Part shown: piece after piece, positions 17,598 to 26,543 of the stretch
Numbering within the stretch: position 1 is the first letter of the stretch
Layout: every line of letters begins with the position of its first letter
Assembly (NCBI RefSeq): GCF_023544665.1
Contig: NZ_JAMJFL010000012.1
Span: forward strand, 62,001-126,000
Direction of reading: 5' to 3'
Source of the DNA: Streptomyces sp. YS415
GTDB lineage: Bacteria > Actinomycetota > Actinomycetes > Streptomycetales > Streptomycetaceae
Length of the DNA stretch: 64,000 bases
Notes under the pieces: model-generated
Told to the model about the DNA's origin: nothing
What the model saw: only the letters and a program-made list of their open reading frames with translations
The model's database searches: none
Position numbers and translations under genes: made by a program

Positions 17598-18125
17598 ATG
17601 CGCCGTACCGCCCGTCTGCTGATCGGGAGCGCACTCGCTGTCGTGACCGCCGGGCCGGTCGCCGCACCGGCGTACGCGGACGCCGCGGGCGCCGGGAGCC
17701 TGGAGGTCCGCCCCTCCTCCGTCGTGCCGGGCGAACAGGTCACGGTGCACACCGCGGCCTGCGGCGGCGGGGGTACCGCGGCGGGCGACGCCAGCGCGGT
17801 CGGCGCCGGTACGTTCACGCTGGCTCCGGGCGGCCGTGAGCAGGACGCGAGCGGCCGGTTCCGGGTGCCGCCGAGCGCGCAGCCGGGGACGTACGAGATC
17901 ACCGCGACCTGTACCGGCGGCGGGCGGCGGGTGGCGGGTGACCTGGTGGTGACACTGACCTCGCAGCGGCAGCCGGTGCACCCGCGAGGAAGTGTGAAGA
18001 CGGGGGTCGGCGGCGCACTCGGCCCCGACCCCGTGCAGACCGCGGCCGGTGTGGCGGCTCTCGCCGTCGCCGCCGCGGGCGGTACCTGGCTCCTGCATCG
18101 CCGGGCGAGAGGCGACGGGATCTGA
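17598..18125 (+). CDS. Secreted/cell-surface protein with C-terminal membrane anchor
   Basis: A 175-residue protein with a Sec signal peptide (LLIGSALAVVTAGPVAAPAYA), an Ig-like beta-rich extracytoplasmic domain (LEVRPSSVVPGEQVTVHTAAC and later TYEITATCTGG, with one likely disulphide), and a C-terminal membrane segment (TAAGVAALAVAAAGGTWLL) ending in a basic tail. The layout resembles a sortase substrate, but no LPxTG/LAxTG is seen before the anchor. It sits 107 nt upstream of the sortase gene on the same strand and may be functionally linked to it. Confidence 0.78.
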   Translation: MRRTARLLIGSALAVVTAGPVAAPAYADAAGAGSLEVRPSSVVPGEQVTVHTAACGGGGTAAGDASAVGAGTFTLAPGGREQDASGRFRVPPSAQPGTYEITATCTGGGRRVAGDLVVTLTSQRQPVHPRGSVKTGVGGALGPDPVQTAAGVAALAVAAAGGTWLLHRRARGDGI

Positions 18126-18232
18126 CGGACACCCTCCGCTGTCCGTCCGCCGGTACCGCATGTCCCCTCCCCCTCCGGGTCCGACGCCCCTCGCGGCCCG
18201 GAGGGGGAACAGGGCCCGTCCAGGAGGCTCCG

Positions 18233-18940
18233 GTGCGCAAGTACAGCAACGCCGCGCGCGAGTACGGCACCACCGAGCGCCGCCGCAGCAGCACCGAGCG
18301 CCGGTACGGCACCACCCCGCACCGGTGCGGCAACGCCGCCATAGCGGCCGTCACCGTCGTCGCCCTGTGCTCCGGGGCCTGGCTGCTGCGCAGCGGCGCC
18401 GAGCGGCACCCTCCGCCGCAGCCGTCCGCCGCCCAGGCGCACCCCGACCCCGCCGGCCGGCAGCCGTCCGCCGCGCCCGCGCTGCCGCCGTCCCCGCCCG
18501 AGCGGGTGCGCATCCCGTCGATCCGGGTGGACGCCCCCTTGACCGGCCTCGGCCTCACCGCGGCCGGCAGCCTGGACGTCCCGCCCGCCGAGCGGAAGAA
18601 CCTGGCCGGCTGGTACGAGGCCGGGACGACACCCGGCGAGCAGGGCACCGCGATCGTCGCGGGCCATGTCGACAACGCCGACGGCCCCGCCGTCTTCTAC
18701 CGGCTGGGCGCCCTGCGCAAGGGCAGCACGGTGGAGGTGGACCGGCGCGACGGAGGCACCGCCGTCTTCACGGTCGACTCCGTCGAGGTGTACGACGCCC
18801 GGGAGTTCCCCGACGAGAAGGTCTACGGCGCGGCCCGCCGCCCGGAGCTGCGGGTGATCACCTGCGGCGGCGGCTACTCACGCGCCACGGGCTATCAGGG
18901 CAACGTCGTCGTCTTCGCGCACCTCATCGGCAGCCGCTGA
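18233..18940 (+). CDS. Class E/F sortase
   Basis: A 235-residue sortase with an N-terminal membrane anchor (NAAIAAVTVVALCSGAWLL) after a short Arg/Thr-rich cytoplasmic leader that contains an internal TERR repeat. The beta-barrel catalytic domain has the His in AIVAGHVDNADGPAVF and the nucleophilic Cys in LRVITCGGGYSR. Sortases of this type attach LAxTG proteins to the Streptomyces cell surface. GTG start after AGGAGG. The C-terminus overlaps the convergent HxlR gene by 63 nt. A candidate LAATG substrate is encoded at 27839-28249. Confidence 0.88.
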   Translation: MRKYSNAAREYGTTERRRSSTERRYGTTPHRCGNAAIAAVTVVALCSGAWLLRSGAERHPPPQPSAAQAHPDPAGRQPSAAPALPPSPPERVRIPSIRVDAPLTGLGLTAAGSLDVPPAERKNLAGWYEAGTTPGEQGTAIVAGHVDNADGPAVFYRLGALRKGSTVEVDRRDGGTAVFTVDSVEVYDAREFPDEKVYGAARRPELRVITCGGGYSRATGYQGNVVVFAHLIGSR

Positions 18941-19267
18941 CGCGCCCAGGACGTTGCTCTTGCCCCAGGCGCCCAGCGGTTCCAGGGCGGTGTTCAGGCT
19001 CACGCCCTTCGGCGTCAGCGAGTACTCCACCCGCGGCGGCACCTCGCAGTACTCCTCGCGGTGCACGATGCCGTCCGCCTCCAGCTCCCGCAGCTGGGCG
19101 GCGAGCACCTTCTCCGTCACCCCCGGCAGCCCGCGGCGCAGCTCCCCGAAGCGGTGCGGACGCACCGACAGCTCCCACAGGATGAGCACCTTCCACTTGC
19201 CGCCGATCACGTCCATCGCCGCGTCGATGCCGCAGACGTACGACCCCGGCCGTCGCCCCGTCGCCAT
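18878..19267 (-). CDS. HxlR-family transcriptional regulator
   Basis: A 129-residue winged-helix regulator with a Cys near the N-terminus (GSYVCGIDAAMDVIGGKWK), the HxlR core HRFGELRRGLPGVTEKVLAAQ and the wing PPRVEYSLTPKGVSLN. It is divergent from the imine-reductase-like gene; the 95-nt gap holds a 12-bp palindrome that could be its operator. The 3' end overlaps the sortase gene on the other strand. Confidence 0.87.
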   Translation of the reverse strand: MATGRRPGSYVCGIDAAMDVIGGKWKVLILWELSVRPHRFGELRRGLPGVTEKVLAAQLRELEADGIVHREEYCEVPPRVEYSLTPKGVSLNTALEPLGAWGKSNVLGASAAADEVREDDDVALIARGA

Positions 19268-19315
19268 GTCGGTCCCCCTGCCTCGATGCTTTCCCGGAGG
19301 TAAGCGCCCACTCCA

Positions 19316-19327
19316 AAGTACGTACTT
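19316..19327. promoter_or_regulatory. Palindromic operator candidate (AAGTACGTACTT)
   Basis: A perfect 12-bp palindrome in the 95-nt divergent promoter between the HxlR regulator and the imine-reductase-like gene. HxlR-type sites are often GTAC-rich dyads, so binding by the adjacent regulator is a reasonable inference. Confidence 0.5.
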
Positions 19328-19362
19328 GAGCAGGACGTTGACCCTCTACGAGGCTAACCGCC

Positions 19363-20262
19363 ATGACTGACAACGCCTCCTCCCCCGCCCCGCGACCCCC
19401 CCTCACCCTGCTCGGCACCGGCGCCATGGGCACCGCCCTGGCCCGGACCTGGCTCGCCGCCGGACATCCGGTGACCGTCTGGAACCGCACCCCCGCCCGA
19501 GCCGAGGCGCTGGCCGCCGAGGGTGCCTTGGTCGCGAGCAGCGCCGCCCGGGCGGTGGCCGCCAACCGCCTGGTGATCGCCTGTCTGCTCGACGACGACT
19601 CCCTCGGCGAGGCCCTCGCCGGCGCCGATCTCACCGGCCGGGACCTGGTGAACCTCACCACCGGCACCCCGGCCCAGGGCCGCGCCCGCGCCGCCTGGGC
19701 CGAGGAGCGCGGCGCGCGCTTCCTGGACGCCGGGATCATGGCCGTACCGCCGATGATCGGCAGCCCGGACAGCGGGGCGTACGTCTTCTACAGCGGCTCC
19801 CCGGAGCTGTTCGAGGAGCACCGCGAGACGCTGGCCGTCCCGGCCGGGACCGCCTATGTGGGCGCCGACCCGGGGTTCGCCGCGCTGCACGACGTGGCAC
19901 TGCTCAGCGCGATGAGCGGGATGTTCGCCGGGGTCTTCCACGCCTTCGCGCTGGTGCGCCGGGAGGACATCGCGCCCAAGGAGTTCGCGGGGCTGCTCCA
20001 GGGCTGGCTCACGGCGATGGCGCACACCGTCCACTCCACGGCCGACCAGCTGGAGAGCGAGGACTACAAGAAGAACGTCGTCTCCAACCTCGCCATGCAG
20101 GCGGCGGGCAACGCCACCCTGCTGCGCACCGCCGAGGAGCAGGGCGTGAGCGCGGAACTGCTGACGCCGTACATGGCCCTGATGGACCGGCTGCTCGCCC
20201 AGGGCCGGGGCGAGGAGGACACCACGGGGATGATCGATCTGCTGCTGGGCGACAAGCGCTAG
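19363..20262 (+). CDS. NAD(P)-dependent oxidoreductase, imine reductase / beta-hydroxyacid dehydrogenase-like
   Basis: A 299-residue two-domain dehydrogenase. The N-terminal Rossmann domain begins LTLLGTGAMGTALARTWLAA with the NADP-type VWNRTPARAE, and an all-alpha C-terminal dimerisation domain contains LSAMSGMFAGVFHAFALVRR. The conserved catalytic Lys of beta-hydroxyacid dehydrogenases is not obvious, which favours an imine-reductase-like activity. It is divergent from, and probably regulated by, the adjacent HxlR protein. Confidence 0.82.
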   Translation: MTDNASSPAPRPPLTLLGTGAMGTALARTWLAAGHPVTVWNRTPARAEALAAEGALVASSAARAVAANRLVIACLLDDDSLGEALAGADLTGRDLVNLTTGTPAQGRARAAWAEERGARFLDAGIMAVPPMIGSPDSGAYVFYSGSPELFEEHRETLAVPAGTAYVGADPGFAALHDVALLSAMSGMFAGVFHAFALVRREDIAPKEFAGLLQGWLTAMAHTVHSTADQLESEDYKKNVVSNLAMQAAGNATLLRTAEEQGVSAELLTPYMALMDRLLAQGRGEEDTTGMIDLLLGDKR

Positions 20263-20430
20263 GCCGACTGCGCTGCTTTTTACGCCCTTGCTGATGCCCT
20301 CACCGCTCGTACGCCATGCTCGTCACCAGGGCTTCCGGGGTTCCACCGGAACGGCCCCGTGTTCTCACAGCCCCGCCCGGCCGCCGCCGGGGAACCCTCA
20401 CACCTCGCCCCGGGCCCCGCTGAGGGCAGC

Positions 20431-20468
20431 GTTCCCCGCGGGAAACAGAGGTGATGCGGTCGGGAAAC
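20431..20468 (+). promoter_or_regulatory. GlnR box upstream of the nitrite reductase operon
   Basis: Two perfect GAAAC b-sites (20442-20446 and 20464-20468) lie exactly 22 nt apart. The expected a-site positions hold GTTCC (20431-20435) and a weak GATGC (20453-20457). The 22-nt period is that of the a-n6-b-n6-a-n6-b GlnR box. The site ends 23 nt before the ATG of the first gene. GlnR control of nirB is established for Streptomyces. Confidence 0.65.
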
Positions 20469-20491
20469 ACCCGCACCGCACGCTCAATGGC

Positions 20492-21706
20492 ATGACCTCG
20501 AATACGCGTGTGGTGGTGATCGGCGCCGGCCTCGCGGGCGTACGGCTCGCCCGGCGGCTCGGTGAGCTCGGCACGCCCGCGCTGCTGATCGGCGAGGAGG
20601 AGCACCGGCCCTACAACCGGGTCCTCCTCGCCGAGGTGCTGGCCGGGCGGTACGCCCCCGAGGTGATCGCGCTGCCCACCCCGGCCGGGCTCGTGCGGAC
20701 CCGGGTCACCCGCATCGACCGGGAGGAGCGCACCGTCGAGTGCGCGGACGGCTCCAAGATCGCATACGACACGCTGGTCCTGGCCACCGGCTCCAACCCG
20801 GTGCTGCCGCCGCTGCGCGGACTGTTCACGCCGGATCATGTGCTGCCCGAGGGCGTGCACGCGTTCCGCACCATGGACGACTGCCTGGGCCTGTCCAAGG
20901 CGGTACGGCCCGGAGTGCGCGCCGTCGTCATCGGCGGCGGGCTGCTCGGTGTCTCCGCGGCCCGCGCGCTCGCCGTGCGCGGCGCCCAGGTCGTCCTCGC
21001 CCAGCAGTCCGAGCGGCTCATGGAGCGCCAGCTCGACCCGGGCGCCTCCAAGCTGGTGCTGCGGCATCTGAAGGACCTCGGCGTCGAGGTGCACACCGAG
21101 TGCCGGGTGCGCGACGTGCGCTGCGTCGGCGGCGCGGTCCGCTCGGTGGAGATGGCCGACGGATACGCCCTCGACGCCGACCTGGTGGTGCTGGCCTGCG
21201 GGGTCCACCCGCGCGCCGGGCTCGCCAAGGACGCCGGACTGGCCGTCCACAAGGGCATCCTCGTCGACGACGAACTGCGCACCTCCGACCCGCACATCCG
21301 GGCCGTCGGCGACTGCGCCCAGCACGACGGCACGCTCTACGGCCTCGCCACCCCGGCGCTCGAACAGGCCGACGCGCTCGCCGAGCTGCTCGCCGGGGAC
21401 ACCGCCGCCCGCTACACCGGCACCCGGTCCCTGACCCGGCTGACGCTGCACGGAAACTCCGCCTTCGACCTCGCCGCGTTCGGCGAGACCGAGGCGCTCC
21501 CGGGCGACGACGTCGTCCAGCTCACCGACGCCACCCGAGGCACGTACCGCAAGGTCGTCGTCCGCGACGACCGCGTGGTCGGCGGGGTGCTCGTCGGTGA
21601 ACTCGGCACCGTCGGCGCGCTCGCCCGCGCCTGGGAGGGAGCAGAGCCGCTCCCCACGAACGGCGCCCCCCTGCTCCATCTGCTCACCAACGACGGAGGC
21701 TCCTGA
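20492..21706 (+). CDS. FAD/NAD(P)-dependent reductase, NirB-associated
   Basis: A 404-residue FAD oxidoreductase resembling the N-terminal reductase half of NirB. It has VVVIGAGLAGVRLARRLGELG, the FAD loop RPYNRVLLAEVLAG, a second Rossmann motif (AVVIGGGLLGVSAARALA) and IRAVGDCAQHDG. It lacks the BFD and sulfite-reductase domains of full NirB. Its stop overlaps the ATG of nirB by one base (TGATG), so it is translationally coupled to it, and it may supply electrons to nitrite reduction. A GlnR-like box precedes it. The start was set at 20492 because the Rossmann strand begins ten residues later. Confidence 0.87.
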   Translation: MTSNTRVVVIGAGLAGVRLARRLGELGTPALLIGEEEHRPYNRVLLAEVLAGRYAPEVIALPTPAGLVRTRVTRIDREERTVECADGSKIAYDTLVLATGSNPVLPPLRGLFTPDHVLPEGVHAFRTMDDCLGLSKAVRPGVRAVVIGGGLLGVSAARALAVRGAQVVLAQQSERLMERQLDPGASKLVLRHLKDLGVEVHTECRVRDVRCVGGAVRSVEMADGYALDADLVVLACGVHPRAGLAKDAGLAVHKGILVDDELRTSDPHIRAVGDCAQHDGTLYGLATPALEQADALAELLAGDTAARYTGTRSLTRLTLHGNSAFDLAAFGETEALPGDDVVQLTDATRGTYRKVVVRDDRVVGGVLVGELGTVGALARAWEGAEPLPTNGAPLLHLLTNDGGS

Positions 21707-24300
21707 TGACCGCCACCCCGGGGGCCACCCCCACGATCGTGCTCGTCGGCCACGGCATGGTCGGCCAGCGCTTCCTCGAAGCCCTCGCCGAGCGCGGCAT
21801 GACCGCCACCCACCGCGTGGTCGTGCTGTGCGAGGAGCCGCGTCCCGCCTATGACCGCGTCGCGCTGACCTCGTACTTCTCGGGCAAGACGCCCGAGGAC
21901 CTGTCCATGACGGACATGGAGTTCATCGAGAAGCACTCGATCGAGCTGTACGTCGGCGACCCGGCCGAGACGATCGACCGCGCGGCGAAGAAGGTCACCG
22001 CCCGGTCGGGCCAGGTCTTCACGTACGACACGCTCGTCCTCGCCACCGGCTCCTTCCCGTTCGTGCCGCCCGTCCCGAACAAGGACGCCGAGGGCTGCTT
22101 CGTCTACCGCACGATCGAGGACCTGCTCGCGATCGAGGAGTACGCGAAGAAGGCGACCACCGGTGCCGTGGTCGGCGGCGGTCTGCTCGGCCTTGAGGCG
22201 GCCGGCGCCCTCAAGGGCCTCGGACTGACCTCCCACATCGTGGAGTTCGCGCCGCGGCTGATGCCGGTGCAGGTCGACGAGGGCGGCGGCGCGGCGCTGC
22301 TGCGCACGATCGAGGACATGGGCCTGAGCGTGCACACGGGTGTGGGCACGCAGGAGATCGTCGTCGACGAGGAGGGCGCCGTCACCGGCATGAAGCTCTC
22401 CGACGGCTCCGAACTCGCCACCGATCTGGTCGTGTTCAGCGCCGGTGTCCGGCCCCGCGACCAGCTGGCCCGCGACTGCGGCCTCACCGTCGGCGAGCGC
22501 GGCGGCATCGCGGTCGACGAGCAGTGCCGCACGGTGAACGACCCGCACGTGTTCGCGATCGGCGAGTGCGCGCTGGCCGCCGACGGCCGGGTGTACGGCC
22601 TGGTCGCCCCCGGCTACGAGCAGGCCGAGACGGCCGCCGCCACGATCGCCGCCGACGAGGCAGCGTTCACCGGCGCCGACCTGTCCACCAAGCTGAAGCT
22701 GCTCGGCGTGGACGTCGCCTCCTTCGGCGACGCGCACGGCGCCACCGAGGACTGCCTGGACGTCGTCTACTCCGACTCCCGCGCGGGGCTGTACAAGAAG
22801 CTGGTCATCGGCCGCGACGGCACGCTGCTCGGCGGCATCCTGGTCGGCGACGCGGAGGCGTACGGCACCCTGCGCGCCTTCACCGGCTCGGTCCCGCCGG
22901 TCTCCCCCGAGTCGCTGGTGCTGCCGGCCGGCGCGGGCGCCCCGGCCCAGCTCGGCCCCTCCGCCCTGCCCGACGAGGCGATCATCTGCTCCTGCCACAA
23001 CGTCTCCAAGGGCGCCATCCGCGGCGCGGTCACCGACCACCAGTGCACGACCGTGCCCGAGGTGAAGAAGTGCACCAAGGCCGGCACCGGCTGCGGCAGC
23101 TGCGTGAAGGTGCTCGGCCAGCTGGTCACCGCCGAGCTGGAGGCGTCCGGCGTCGAGGTCGACAAGGGCCTGTGCGGCTGCTTCGCCCAGACCCGCGAGG
23201 AGCTCTACGAGATCGTCCTCGCCCTGCGCATCAACAAGTACCAGGACCTGCTGGACCGGTACGGCCGGGACGGCGCCCGCGGCGGCGACGGCTGCGAGAT
23301 CTGCAAGCCCACGGTGGCCTCGATCATCGCCTCCCTCGCCCCCGCCATCGGCGCCGAGGTGTACGTCCTCGACGGCGAGCAGGCGGCGCTGCAGGACACC
23401 AACGACCACTTCCTCGCCAACCTCCAGAAGAACGGCTCCTACTCGGTCGTGCCCCGCATCCCCGGCGGTGAGATCACCCCGGAGAAGCTGATCGTGATCG
23501 GCGAGATCGCCCGCGACTTCGGGCTCTACACGAAGATCACCGGCGGCCAGCGCATCGACATGTTCGGCGCCCGCGTCGAGCAGCTCCCGCTGATCTGGAC
23601 CCGGCTGGTGGACGCCGGCTTCGAGTCCGGCCACGCCTACGGCAAGTCGCTGCGCACGGTGAAGTCCTGCGTCGGGCAGACCTGGTGCCGCTACGGCGTC
23701 CAGGACTCCGTCCGGATGGCGATCGACCTGGAGCTGCGCTACCGCGGCCTGCGCTCGCCGCACAAGCTGAAGTCCGCGGTGTCGGGCTGCCAGCGCGAGT
23801 GCGCCGAGGCCCAGTCCAAGGACTTCGGCGTGATCGCCACCGCCAACGGCTGGAACCTCTACGTCGGCGGCAACGGCGGCGCCACCCCGCGCCACGCGGA
23901 CCTGCTCGCCCAGGACCTCTCCGACGCCGAACTGATCCGCCTGATCGACCGGTTCCTGATGTTCTACATCCGCACCGCCGACCGCCTGGAGCGCACGTCG
24001 ACCTGGCTGGAGCGGATCCCGGGCGGCCTGGACCACGTCCGCGACGTCGTGGTCGAGGACTCCCTCGGCATCTGCGAGGAGCTGGAGTCCCTGATGGCGG
24101 CCCACGTCGACCACTACCGCGACGAGTGGGCCGAGACCATCAACGACCCCGAGAAGCTGGCCCGGTTCGTGTCCTTCGTGAACGCGCCGGACACCCCCGA
24201 CCCGGTCGTCGGCTTCGTCCCCGAGCGCGACCAGATCAAGCCCGACCTGCCGCTGCTGTCCATCGGCCGCCGCCCCCTGGAAGGAAGCGCCCAGCGATGA
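21706..24300 (+). CDS. nirB: Nitrite reductase [NAD(P)H] large subunit
   Basis: An 864-residue assimilatory nitrite reductase that reduces nitrite to ammonium in the cytoplasm. In order it has FAD and NAD(P) domains (TIVLVGHGMVGQRFLEALAE; GAVVGGGLLGLEAAGAL), a BFD-like [2Fe-2S] domain (IICSCHNVSKGAIRGAV, then CTKAGTGCGSC) with a second Cys pair (GCEICKP), the ferredoxin-like half, and the siroheme/4Fe-4S domain with Cys motifs SCVGQTWC and GCQREC. The length is typical. It overlaps the upstream reductase by 1 nt and nirD by 4 nt. Confidence 0.96.
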   Translation: MTATPGATPTIVLVGHGMVGQRFLEALAERGMTATHRVVVLCEEPRPAYDRVALTSYFSGKTPEDLSMTDMEFIEKHSIELYVGDPAETIDRAAKKVTARSGQVFTYDTLVLATGSFPFVPPVPNKDAEGCFVYRTIEDLLAIEEYAKKATTGAVVGGGLLGLEAAGALKGLGLTSHIVEFAPRLMPVQVDEGGGAALLRTIEDMGLSVHTGVGTQEIVVDEEGAVTGMKLSDGSELATDLVVFSAGVRPRDQLARDCGLTVGERGGIAVDEQCRTVNDPHVFAIGECALAADGRVYGLVAPGYEQAETAAATIAADEAAFTGADLSTKLKLLGVDVASFGDAHGATEDCLDVVYSDSRAGLYKKLVIGRDGTLLGGILVGDAEAYGTLRAFTGSVPPVSPESLVLPAGAGAPAQLGPSALPDEAIICSCHNVSKGAIRGAVTDHQCTTVPEVKKCTKAGTGCGSCVKVLGQLVTAELEASGVEVDKGLCGCFAQTREELYEIVLALRINKYQDLLDRYGRDGARGGDGCEICKPTVASIIASLAPAIGAEVYVLDGEQAALQDTNDHFLANLQKNGSYSVVPRIPGGEITPEKLIVIGEIARDFGLYTKITGGQRIDMFGARVEQLPLIWTRLVDAGFESGHAYGKSLRTVKSCVGQTWCRYGVQDSVRMAIDLELRYRGLRSPHKLKSAVSGCQRECAEAQSKDFGVIATANGWNLYVGGNGGATPRHADLLAQDLSDAELIRLIDRFLMFYIRTADRLERTSTWLERIPGGLDHVRDVVVEDSLGICEELESLMAAHVDHYRDEWAETINDPEKLARFVSFVNAPDTPDPVVGFVPERDQIKPDLPLLSIGRRPLEGSAQR

Positions 24301-24692
24301 CCCTGGCACCCGAGACCACCGACCTCAAGGTCCAGCTCCAGCTCGACGCCCGCGAGGGCACCTGGTTCACGGTCTGCGACCTGAGCCGGCTGCTCCCGGG
24401 CCGCGGAGTGGCGGCCCTGCTGCCGGACGGCAGCCAGGCGGCTCTCTTCCGCGACCGCTCCGGCACGCTGTACGCCATCGACAACCGCGACCCGTTCAGC
24501 GGGGCCGGCGTCCTCTCCCGGGGACTGACCGGCACCCACCAGGGGCGGCCCTTCGTGGCCTCCCCCCTGCTCAAGCAGCGGTTCGACCTCGCCTCCGGGC
24601 AGTGCCTGGACGACGAGTCGGTACGGGTGACGACGTACCCGGTCCGCACAGCCCTCGGCACCGACCTGGTCGACAGCGGGGTCACCACCTGA
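24297..24692 (+). CDS. nirD: Nitrite reductase [NAD(P)H] small subunit
   Basis: A 131-residue NirD protein with a Rieske-like fold. It lacks the Rieske Cys/His ligands (residues around IDNRDPFSGAGVLSRGLTG), as usual for NirD. It pairs with the large subunit encoded immediately upstream, with which it shares an ATGA overlap. It is the last gene of the operon. Confidence 0.93.
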   Translation: MTLAPETTDLKVQLQLDAREGTWFTVCDLSRLLPGRGVAALLPDGSQAALFRDRSGTLYAIDNRDPFSGAGVLSRGLTGTHQGRPFVASPLLKQRFDLASGQCLDDESVRVTTYPVRTALGTDLVDSGVTT

Positions 24693-24737
24693 GAAAACGG
24701 CTGGCCGAGCGGGGGCGAGCGCTGCTTCCATGGCGGC

Positions 24738-25382
24738 ATGGTGCCCACCGACCGTCTCCTCGCCTTCGCGGCCATGTCGTTCCTGCTGATCGTGGTCCCC
24801 GGACCCAGCGTGCTCTTCGTCGTCGGCCGGGCCCTCGCCCAGGGCCGGCGGGCCGCACTGACGACCGTGGCGGGCAACACCGCCGGCGCCTATGTGCTGG
24901 TCCTGGCGGTGGCGTTCGGGGTCGGCTCGATCGTGGAGCGCTCGGTGCTGGTGTTCACGGCGCTCAAGCTCGCCGGCGCCGCCTACCTCGTGTACCTGGG
25001 CGTCAAGGCCTGGCGGGAGCGCGGGGCGCTGCGGGCCGCGTTCGCCGAGGACGCCGCGGCCGCCGGGCCGGGCAGCGCGCGCACCTTCTGGGAGGGGTTC
25101 GCGGTCGGGGTGACCAACCCCAAGACGATCGTGTTCTTCGCGGCGGTGCTGCCCCAGTTCGTGGACCGGGCAGCGGGCCAGGTGGCGGCCCAGATGCTGC
25201 TGCTCGGCCTGGTCTTCAACGTCATCGCGCTCGCCTCGGACAGTGTCTGGGGACTGGTCGCGGCGACCGCCCGCGGCTGGTTCGCCCGCTCCCCCCGGCG
25301 GCTGTCGGCGGTGGGCGGAGCCGGCGGGATCACCATGATCGGCCTCGGTGTCACGGTCGCCGTGACGGGCCGCAAGGACTGA
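24738..25382 (+). CDS. LysE/RhtB-family amino-acid exporter
   Basis: A 214-residue inner-membrane protein with about six membrane segments. The family signature appears at the N-terminus (LLIVVPGPSVLFVVGRALAQG) and near the middle (FAVGVTNPKTIVFFAAVLPQ). LysE/RhtB proteins export amino acids or related small molecules; the substrate is unknown. It starts 45 nt after nirD and may be read through from that operon. Confidence 0.9.
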   Translation: MVPTDRLLAFAAMSFLLIVVPGPSVLFVVGRALAQGRRAALTTVAGNTAGAYVLVLAVAFGVGSIVERSVLVFTALKLAGAAYLVYLGVKAWRERGALRAAFAEDAAAAGPGSARTFWEGFAVGVTNPKTIVFFAAVLPQFVDRAAGQVAAQMLLLGLVFNVIALASDSVWGLVAATARGWFARSPRRLSAVGGAGGITMIGLGVTVAVTGRKD

Positions 25383-25385
25383 CCC

Positions 25386-26312
25386 TCACGCGCCGAGGGC
25401 GTCGTAGGCCACCCCGGTCAGCCGCTCGGAGGCGGCCCACAGGAGCTGCCCCATCGGGTCACTCACCGTCCAGGGCGCCCGCCAGGACGGTACCGGTGCG
25501 CCGCGCCAGCCCGCCAGGGACGGGCCGGTGAAGGAGTCGGGCGCCACCCCGGGTGCGGTGGCCGCGTACAGCGTGGGCAGGGCGCCGGCGTCGGCGGACT
25601 GGGCGACGAGGCGGTTGCCGAGCCCCATGACGCGCTCCGCGATCCGGCGGCCCGCCATCCGCGGCCCCGCCGTCTGGAGGTTGGTCGCCGCGTACCCCGG
25701 GTGGGCGGCGGCCGCCACCACGTCCGCCCCGTGTGCGGCGAGCCTGCGCGCCAGCTCGTGCGTGAACAGCAGATTGGCGCTCTTGGACCGGCTGTAGGCG
25801 ATCCAGCGCCGGTAGCGGCGCTCGCTGTTGAGGTCGGTGAGGTCGATGCCGGCCACGGCGTGCATGAGGCTGGAGACGGTCACCACCCGGGCCCCCGGGG
25901 TCCGCAGCAGCACCGGCAGCAGCAGCCCGGTGAGCGCGAAGTGCCCCAGATGGTTGACGCCGAACTGCCGCTCGAACCCGTCCTCGGTCGTCCCGTACGG
26001 CAGCGCCATCACCCCGGCGTTGTTGACGAGGAGATCGAGCCGGCCGTACGGCAGACGGGACGCGAACTCCCGGACGGAGGCGAGGTCCCCGAGGTCGAGG
26101 CGCGCGTACTCCACGTCCGCGCCCGGCACCTCGGTCACCAGCCGGTCCCCGGCCTCGGCGCCGCGCCGTTCGCTGCGGCAGGCGAGCACCACCCGGGCGC
26201 CCCGGCGGGCCAGCTCGCGCGCGGTGACGTACCCGATGCCGCTGTTGGCGCCGGTGACCACGGCGACGCGTCCGCTCTGGTCGGGGATGTCCCCGGTGCT
26301 CCAGCCGGCCAT
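25386..26312 (-). CDS. Short-chain dehydrogenase/reductase
   Basis: A 308-residue SDR of the retinol-dehydrogenase/oxidoreductase type. It has the cofactor loop VVTGANSGIGYVTARELA, the NNAGV motif (LLVNNAGVMALPYG), the active-site region VSSLMHAVAG and YSRSKSANLLFTHELA (catalytic Tyr-x3-Lys). The protein is slightly long, with a C-terminal extension. It is convergent with LysE across 3 nt. Confidence 0.92.
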   Translation of the reverse strand: MAGWSTGDIPDQSGRVAVVTGANSGIGYVTARELARRGARVVLACRSERRGAEAGDRLVTEVPGADVEYARLDLGDLASVREFASRLPYGRLDLLVNNAGVMALPYGTTEDGFERQFGVNHLGHFALTGLLLPVLLRTPGARVVTVSSLMHAVAGIDLTDLNSERRYRRWIAYSRSKSANLLFTHELARRLAAHGADVVAAAAHPGYAATNLQTAGPRMAGRRIAERVMGLGNRLVAQSADAGALPTLYAATAPGVAPDSFTGPSLAGWRGAPVPSWRAPWTVSDPMGQLLWAASERLTGVAYDALGA

Positions 26313-26543
26313 GACCGGGCTCCCTCCGCCGCGGGCTCCCTTCAGCGTACGAGCCGCCGCGGGCTCCGTCCCGGCCTACGACTCGGCCTACGAGAGGACG
26401 CGCTCCGCGGAACGTCACGACCTGTCCATGGACTGTCAACCCGGTGCCCCTGGGCACGGTAACCCCGCCGCCCTAGCGTCCCTCTGCGCACGGCCCCCGT
26501 CGCCGACCGGTGGCGGGGCGGTCACTCCTCCCTTGGAGCGAGA

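Noticed and set aside
21412..24309. A 965-codon open frame antisense to nirB
   Set aside because: Its translation is low-complexity (Gly/Ala/Asp/Leu-rich) with no motifs. It is the usual high-GC shadow of a real gene; nirB on the other strand has all expected catalytic motifs.
26435..26465. A PHO box upstream of the PhoX-like gene
   Set aside because: GTCAACC and GGTAACC are present, but their spacing (23 nt) does not fit the 11-nt direct-repeat units of PhoP sites.
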